Source: Callorhinus ursinus
Lineage: Eukaryota; Chordata; Mammalia; Carnivora; Otariidae
Assembly (NCBI RefSeq): GCF_003265705.1
Contig: NW_020312817.1
Coordinates: 54,380,259 to 54,444,258 of the forward strand
Reading direction: 5' to 3'
Length of the DNA stretch: 64,000 nt
The notes under the pieces are model-generated. The model had not been told where the DNA came from. It searched no databases and worked only from the letters and a program-made list of their open reading frames with translations. Numbering within the stretch: position 1 is the stretch's first letter; each line of letters opens with the position of its first letter. The translations under genes and the position numbers were made by a program. This document shows positions 58,520-64,000 of this stretch, piece after piece.

Positions 58520-59765
58520 TGAAATATAGCAATTTTTATAAATTGATATAGTATCTTACAAACTTGCTAAATTCACTTATTAATTTTAGTAGCTTTTTAT
58601 TATATTGCTTAGTGTTTTCTGCAAACAGTTGTTCATCTGTAAAAAGAAACAGTTTTACTTTCCCTTTTTTTTTTTTCCCCTCTTGCCATAAGGTAGCTAG
58701 GACCTTCAACATAATGCTGAATAGGAATAGTAAGAGCTGATATTCTTGCCTTATTTCCCATCTTATAGGGAAAGAACTCAGTCTTACCATTAAGGGTGAT
58801 GTTAACTATAGGTTTTTTTATTGATGCCCTTAATCAGATTGAAGAACTTTCTATTCCTAATTTGCTGAGAGTTTTTATCATGAATGGATGTTGAATTGCC
58901 AAATACCTTTTCTGCATCCATGGATATGATAATAATGGCTTTTTCTCCTTTATTTTTGTTAATATGGTGAATTATAAGGATTTTAAAATATTGAGCCATC
59001 CTTGAGTTCTAAGAATAAAACTCTTTGGTACTGTTGTAAAAGCCTATCGCTGGATTTGATTTACTAATTCAAACAAATTTTATGTGTAAGCCCATGAGGA
59101 ATTTTTGTCTGCAATTTTCCTTTACTTGTAATATCTTTGCCAAGTTAAGGTGTTAACTTTGGCTTCATAAAATGAATTGAGAAATGTTCCTTCCTCCATT
59201 GTATGAAAGAATTTATGTAGAATTGGTGTTTTTCCTTAAACGTCTGAATTTATGAGTGAAGCCATTTGGGCCTGAAATTTTCTTTCTGGAAGGATTTTTA
59301 ACTACAGATACAATTTCCTTAGTAGATGGAGGTCTACTGATAGTTTGTATCTTTTAAGGAATTTGTCCATTTCATTAACTGTATTGGTATAAAGTTCCTA
59401 ATTTCGGGTCTTTGGGGTCTATAGCAATAGCATCTCTTTCATTCCTGATATTGGTAATTTGTCGTCTTTTTCTTGCTCAGTTTTTCTAGGGGTTTATCAA
59501 TTTTTTTATTTTTTAATGTTTTTAAATAGACTCCACACCCAGTGTGGGGCTTAAACTCATGACCCTGACATTAAGAGTTGCATGCTCCAAACAGGTGCCC
59601 CTGGGGTTTATCAATTTTTAAGACCTTTACAAAAAGCCAGATTTTGGTTTCATTATTTTTTTTTATTATTTCTTTACATTATTTTTTTCTCTAGTCTTTC
59701 CTTATGGTTTTTCTTTATTATTTGTTCTTTTCTATTTCATTGATTTCTGCTCTTTACTATCTTTC
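58520..59765 (-). mobile_element. L1 ORF2 reverse-transcriptase region, decayed
   Basis: Translated in reverse it retains recognisable L1 RT phrases (for example HHINKNKGEKAIIIISMDAEKVF). It is broken by stops and frameshifts and split by a SINE at 59506. No intact ORF. Confidence 0.88.
59506..59602 (-). mobile_element. Older-type short Can-SINE
   Basis: Perfect 17-bp target-site duplication ggggtttatcaattttt at 59489-59505 and 59603-59619, although the SINE body is diverged. Confidence 0.93.
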
Positions 59766-60145
59766 TTCTTCTTTACCAGTAGACTGGGCTGGCAATGCTA
59801 ACTGTCAGGATGAGGAGCAGCTAAAACTCTTGTTGCTGGTAGGAATGTAAAATGGTGCAATCACTTAGGAAAAGTTGGACAGTTTCTTATAAAGTTAAAC
59901 ATACTTTGTAATTCTCAGAACTTTTAGTCCTTTCTGTTCAATTAAGAGAAATGGAAAACATGTATTTGCTAATAAAACTTCAAGCAGTACAGGAGTAAGA
60001 GAGGCTTGGAATCCAGTAGGAATTCATAGGTAATGCCACACTAAAAGTCACAGATGCTTATTATACTGAATTTGTTTACCAATGAAGTAATATCATGTTT
60101 CTATCAATATAATAAGGTCATTCTGGGCTCTTAAGTCAATGGATT

Positions 60146-60348
60146 GCTTTTTTTTTAAAAGGTTTTATTTTATTTATTTATTTGAGAGAGACAGAATGAG
60201 AGATAGAGAGCACGAGAGGGAAGAGGGTCAGAGGGAGAAGCAGACTCCCTGCTCAGCAGGGAGCCCGATGTGGGACTCCATCCTGGGACTCCAGGATCAT
60301 GACCTGAGCCGAAGGCATCGCTCAAACAACTGAGCCACCCAGGTGCCC
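60146..60348 (-). mobile_element. Can-SINE, CCTC/CTCATG type
   Basis: 13-bp target-site duplication aagtcaatggatt at 60133-60145 and 60349-60361. Confidence 0.96.
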
Positions 60349-60469
60349 AAGTCAATGGATTTCTGAGTGACCTTATTCTTGGTGAATTTCCTATGTCTCT
60401 AGTGGCATGGTGAGTGGAGAGAAGTACTATAGTGATTCTAGGCCAACAGGTTGTAAGACCATAGGAATT

Positions 60470-60636
60470 TTTTTAAAGATTTTATTTATTTATTTGAGAG
60501 AGAGCATGAGCAGGGCTGAGGGAGAGGCAGACTCCCTGCTGAGCAGCGAGCCTGACTCGGGGCTCTATCCCAGGACCCTGAGATCGTGACCTGAGCTGAA
60601 GGCAGATGTTTGACTGACTGAGCTACCAGGCACCAT
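60470..60636 (-). mobile_element. Can-SINE
   Basis: 13-bp target-site duplication with one mismatch, gaccataggaatt (60457-60469) and gaccatagaaatt (60637-60649). Confidence 0.95.
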
Positions 60637-60900
60637 GACCATAGAAATTATTTAAAACAAACTTCTCAGATTCCTTGTTACTGAAGATGACAGCTGAATC
60701 TCCTCTCCTTGGATTCTGATGATTCTCTTCCACATCAGTTGTAAAATAAAAATGTCCCAAAGTTAGCAACTTGTATGGATACTATGGCAAATAATATGTC
60801 CAGGGATATAGTGGAGTGTCACTTTTAGAATACCATAGACTGGGTGGCTTAAACAACAAACACTTATTCTTCACAGTTCTGGAGGCTGGAAGTCCAAGAC

Positions 60901-61829
60901 CAGGGTACTACCAGGTTTGGTATCTGATGAAAGACCAAGGTACTAGCAGACTCGGTGTCTGATGAGAGACCAGGGTACTAGCAGACTCGGTGTCTGATGA
61001 GAGACCAGGGTACTAGCAGACGCGGTGTCTGATGAGAGCCCAGGGTACTAGCAGACGCGGTGTCTGATGAGAGACCAGGGTACTAGCAGATGCGGTGTCT
61101 GATGAGAGCCCAGGGTACTAGCAAACTCAGTGTCTGATGAGAGACCAGGGTACTAGCAGACTCAGTCTCTGATGAGAGACCAGGGTACTAGCAGACTCGG
61201 TGTCTGATGTAAGACCAGGGTACTAGCAGACTCGGTGTCTGATGTAAGACCAGGGTACTAGCAGATGCGGTGTCTCATGAGAGCCCAGTGTACTAGCAGG
61301 TTCAGTGTCTGATGAGAGCCCAGGGTACTAGCAGACTCGGTGTCTGACGAGAGACCAGGGTGCTAGCCGACTCAGTGTCTGACGAGAGCCCAGGGTGCTA
61401 GCAGACTCGGTGTCTGACCAGAGACCAGGGTGCTAGCAGACTCGGTGTCTGACCAGAGACCAGGGTGCTAGCAGACTCGGTGTGATGAGAGCCCAAGGTA
61501 CTAGCAGACTTGGTGTCTGAGGAGAGCCCACGGTACTAGCAGACTCGGTGTCTGATGAGAGACCAGGGTACTAGCAGANNNNNNNNNNGGTACTAGCAGA
61601 CTCGGTGTCTGATGAGAGACCAGGGTACTAGCAGAGGTGGTGTCTGATGAGAGCCAGGGTACTAGCAGATTCGGTGTTTGATGAGAGACCAGGGTACTAG
61701 CAGGTTCGGTGTCTGATGAGAGCCCAGGGTACTAGCAGATGCCGTGTCTGATGAGAGACCCAGGGTGCTAGCTGACCAGTGTCTGATGAGAGACGAGGGT
61801 ACTAGCAGACACCTGTCTGATGAGAGCCC
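60901..61829. repeat. 35-bp minisatellite, about 27 copies
   Basis: The unit is cagggtactagcagactcgg followed by tgtctgatgagagac. I count about 27 units, with variants at agac/agcc, actcgg/acgcgg/atgcgg and gatgag/gacgag/gaccag. Adjacent identical variants (two tgtaagac units, two gaccagagac units) show local duplication. One unit near 61475 lacks two bases. It lies in CNRIP1 intron 2. Confidence 0.97.
61579..61588. other. Assembly gap (10 N)
   Basis: Ten Ns fall inside the tandem array, so its true length and copy number are not known from this sequence. Confidence 0.99.
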
Positions 61830-62154
61830 TTTTGCTGTTTCAAACAGCTACTTTCATGGCTGTATCCTCACATTAAAAGGAGCATAGAGATCATCCCCTC
61901 CTATCTGTTTTACAAGGGCACTAATCCCATTCATGAGGGCTCCACCCTCGTGACCCTAATTTCTTCTGAAAGTCCCCACTCCCAAATACTGTCACACTGG
62001 GGATTTAGGCTTCAACATATGAATTTGGGGAGATACACACATTGAGTGCATAGTAGTGTCCTAAAGCATTCTACACATGACAATCCATATATGTTCTCAT
62101 GTGGAGAGAAAAGAAAAACTGTTCATTAACTCTTAACTCATTTGCTTCTAGAAG

Positions 62155-62370
62155 CAGTTTGGTATAGTGATAATAGTTCCTAGATAGGAATTAGGAAACC
62201 TAAGTTCTTGACCTGCTTCTATCATTAGTTGGCTGCATAGTCTAGACCTAGGGCAATCACTTAACCTCTCTGAATCTTATTAGTTCTTTCATCTGTGAAA
62301 TGGAGAAGGTAAAACCAGTCAAAAGACCAAAGTAGAATGGCATATGTAAGGTATTGTATAAAATAAAGAC
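62155..62370 (+). mobile_element. MIR
   Basis: tttggtatagtgataatagt, ggcaatcacttaacctctct and tttcatctgtgaaatggaga. Confidence 0.88.
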
Positions 62371-62812
62371 TGCTATGCAAATGCACAGAATCTTACCTGT
62401 GTGTAAATTGCATCACCCAGGGAGCCTGCCTGGCTAAGTTTTCACTGGAAGGCACAGATGGGTTGGGAGGGAGCAGAGAGCCTGTGCAGTTGCTTCTGTT
62501 CTTTAAGAAGAATGTCAGCTTTCAAGACCCCATCTGCTCCTACATCAGAAGAGGAAATTCTGAGTGAGGTTTTGAGGCATCCCGGAAATAGAACTCCAGC
62601 AGAAAGAACAGGAAGAAAGCTAATGGGAAGTTAGAACAACTAAGTCATGGGAAAATATATGCATAGTTAGCAGCAATTAACTACAAAATGACCTTGGGCC
62701 CAACACTAGTAAAAGAGAAAAAAAATAGAAGCACCTGAACATTCCATATCTTTAGCTCTAACTGTTGTTGTCAGCAGATTTCTACGCTGGTCTCCTGTAT
62801 CACTGAGAACTG
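62371..62812. other. CNRIP1: CNRIP1 intron 2, no recognised feature
   Basis: Nothing recognised. Confidence 0.4.
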
Positions 62813-63380
62813 TCAATGTAGGAAAGACAATAGGGTTTGAAGCCATCAGCCAAGAAAGAATTCTTGAGACGTCTTTGGTGCAGAAAGGTGGTTTTTCTAA
62901 AGCATGGGGACAGGACCTCTGGGTAGAAAGAGCTGCACTGGTGTCAAGAGGAGTAGCCCATTATATACTTTCAAGTTGGGAGGGAGTTAGGGCTAGCGAA
63001 AACCTCCCAGGTATTTTGGAAACAAGGTTCCAGGATCCTAGGGGGCTAGTTATTGTTAGGGAAGGGTCATTTATTACTGTTTAGTAAAAACTCAGTCATG
63101 AGACTCTTCAGATGTATATCGGTGGGTGGCTTAAAAGATAATTGCCAACCTGTATCTTGGGGGTAGAAATAAAGGAAGTTTCCTAAAGAATTTTTATGTT
63201 AAAGTAGACTTACAGGATCTTGGGGGTCCGGCCTAAGATTGCCTTTTGCCCTTAGCAAAGTATTAACATCGAGGCAGCTGATTTCCTAGAGGAATGTCAC
63301 TCTGCCTTTTTCAAGGACTTGTCAATGGGCTGTAGTTAATAAGGAAATTTAATTTTTCTTCTGCCTTTGTTTCCCACATC
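62813..63380. mobile_element. Probable endogenous-retrovirus LTR, family not settled
   Basis: Style and phrases (agccaagaaagaattcttga, tatatactttcaagttggga, tgtttcccaca end) suggest a carnivore ERV1-type solo LTR. Ends and orientation are uncertain and no internal viral sequence adjoins it. Confidence 0.4.
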
Positions 63381-64000
63381 ACTGTGACATTGCGACTTTC
63401 TTAATTTTAAGGTTATTCAGACACAGTGTTATGTCTTAAGGTTTTTCTTGCCTGTGGTCCTAATCATCTTTGTTTTTGTTTTTGTTTTTACAACCAACTT
63501 TTATTTCTATTTCAAGAAAGGCCTTGTTTTTCCCACTTACCTAGCATAGTCTCAGGCTGCTTTCCTCAAAAGATTAACTGGTGTTTGTAAAATATTTTTA
63601 TAACTTAATGTAATTGAATTGCACTTGAAATGTGCAATGCCCTATGCTGGTCAAATCATGATAATGATCATCATCATCATTATCATCGTCCCTCTTTAAA
63701 AATCTTGATGATATATAAGATGAGATTTCAATTTATTCTTCCCTCCCCTACTGTCAACAAAGTTGTAATCTTTTCATTAGCCTGTATGTATCCTTGATAG
63801 AATTTATAAAATCCCTAAGGTTAGAGGGATATGTGTGTTAATTTTTTAGGGACGATAATTCCATTTCACCATTTAAAACATTCTTTGTAATAGTAACATA
63901 TTTATTGCAGAAAATCCAAGTAGAAAAGATAGAAAAACAATTCCTTTACTTAGAAGCTTTATTGTTAATATTTTTTCATTCTCTTTTCTCTATATGTCTT
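63381..64000. other. CNRIP1: CNRIP1 intron 2, right edge
   Basis: AT-rich, with an (ATC)n-like patch at 63656-63691. No CNRIP1 last exon seen before the window ends. Confidence 0.45.

Larger units (their letters stand above)
60822..62056 (-). mobile_element. MLT1-type MaLR LTR, split open by a minisatellite
   Basis: In reverse, 60822-60900 is the LTR 3' end (agactgggtggcttaaacaa, cacagttctggaggctggaa, gtccaagac). 61830-62056 is its 5' half (tgtatcctcacattaaaagg, gagggctccaccctcgtgac, ggcttcaacatatgaatttg). Between them lies a 35-bp tandem array whose unit matches the LTR segment expected at that point. Confidence 0.88.

Noticed and set aside
58520..59000. Reverse-transcriptase-like protein fragments as an active element
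   Set aside because: The L1 ORF2 text is broken by stops and frameshifts and lacks a 5' end. It is a dead copy.
60901..61829. Regular 35-bp repeats that superficially resemble a CRISPR array
   Set aside because: The units are directly head to tail with no unique spacers, lie in a mammalian intron, and share sequence with the flanking LTR. It is a minisatellite.
53433..64000. Last CNRIP1 exon
   Set aside because: No plus-strand match to the expected C-terminal peptide. It is presumed to lie to the right of the window.

Overview
This is vertebrate nuclear DNA from a carnivoran mammal. It holds dozens of tRNA-Lys-derived Can-SINE insertions (head GGGGCGCCTGGGTGGCTCAG, pyrimidine-rich body, AAATAAATAAAATCTTT tail), carnivore-type L1 3' ends, and old L1M, L2, MIR, MER5 and ERVL-MaLR (MLT1-like) repeats. 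The SINEs lack the canid SINEC_Cf head and the feline-type body. They resemble those of arctoid caniforms (bears, seals, mustelids). The species cannot be fixed from this window.

Two protein-coding genes are supported, arranged head to head about 30 kb apart. PLEK (pleckstrin) is on the minus strand. Coding exons 1-6 lie at 21112-21071, 11000-10845, 10596-10415, 8800-8709, 5810-5626 and 4046-3942. They encode residues 1-254 (PH1, the PKC-site linker, DEP, and the start of PH2), with matching phases and GT-AG junctions throughout. The last coding exons (about 96 residues, most of PH2) were not found and should lie left of position 1. CNRIP1 (cannabinoid receptor-interacting protein 1) is on the plus strand. 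Exon 1 (51070-51248) sits in a CpG island and exon 2 (53282-53432) follows. Together they give residues 1-110, and the last exon should lie right of 64000. The order CNRIP1-PLEK, divergently transcribed, matches human 2p14.

Layout: 1-21.1 kb is PLEK, with a 10 kb intron 1. 21.1-50.6 kb is intergenic: mostly L1, SINE and LTR fragments, plus one GC-richer block at 28.5-29.4 kb that I could not assign. 50.6-51.7 kb is the CNRIP1 CpG island. 51.2-64 kb is CNRIP1 introns, including a 35-bp minisatellite (60901-61829) that appears to have grown out of the body of an MLT1-like LTR and is interrupted by an assembly gap.

The two genes belong to different pathways: PKC-substrate signalling in platelets and leukocytes, and CB1 receptor modulation in neurons. 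Nothing in the window suggests they act together. I found no previously undescribed gene system. The best leads are structural: the LTR-derived minisatellite, serial SINE insertion at one target site, a three-layer nested insertion with intact target-site duplications, a perfect 18-bp hairpin, and the unassigned GC-rich block.
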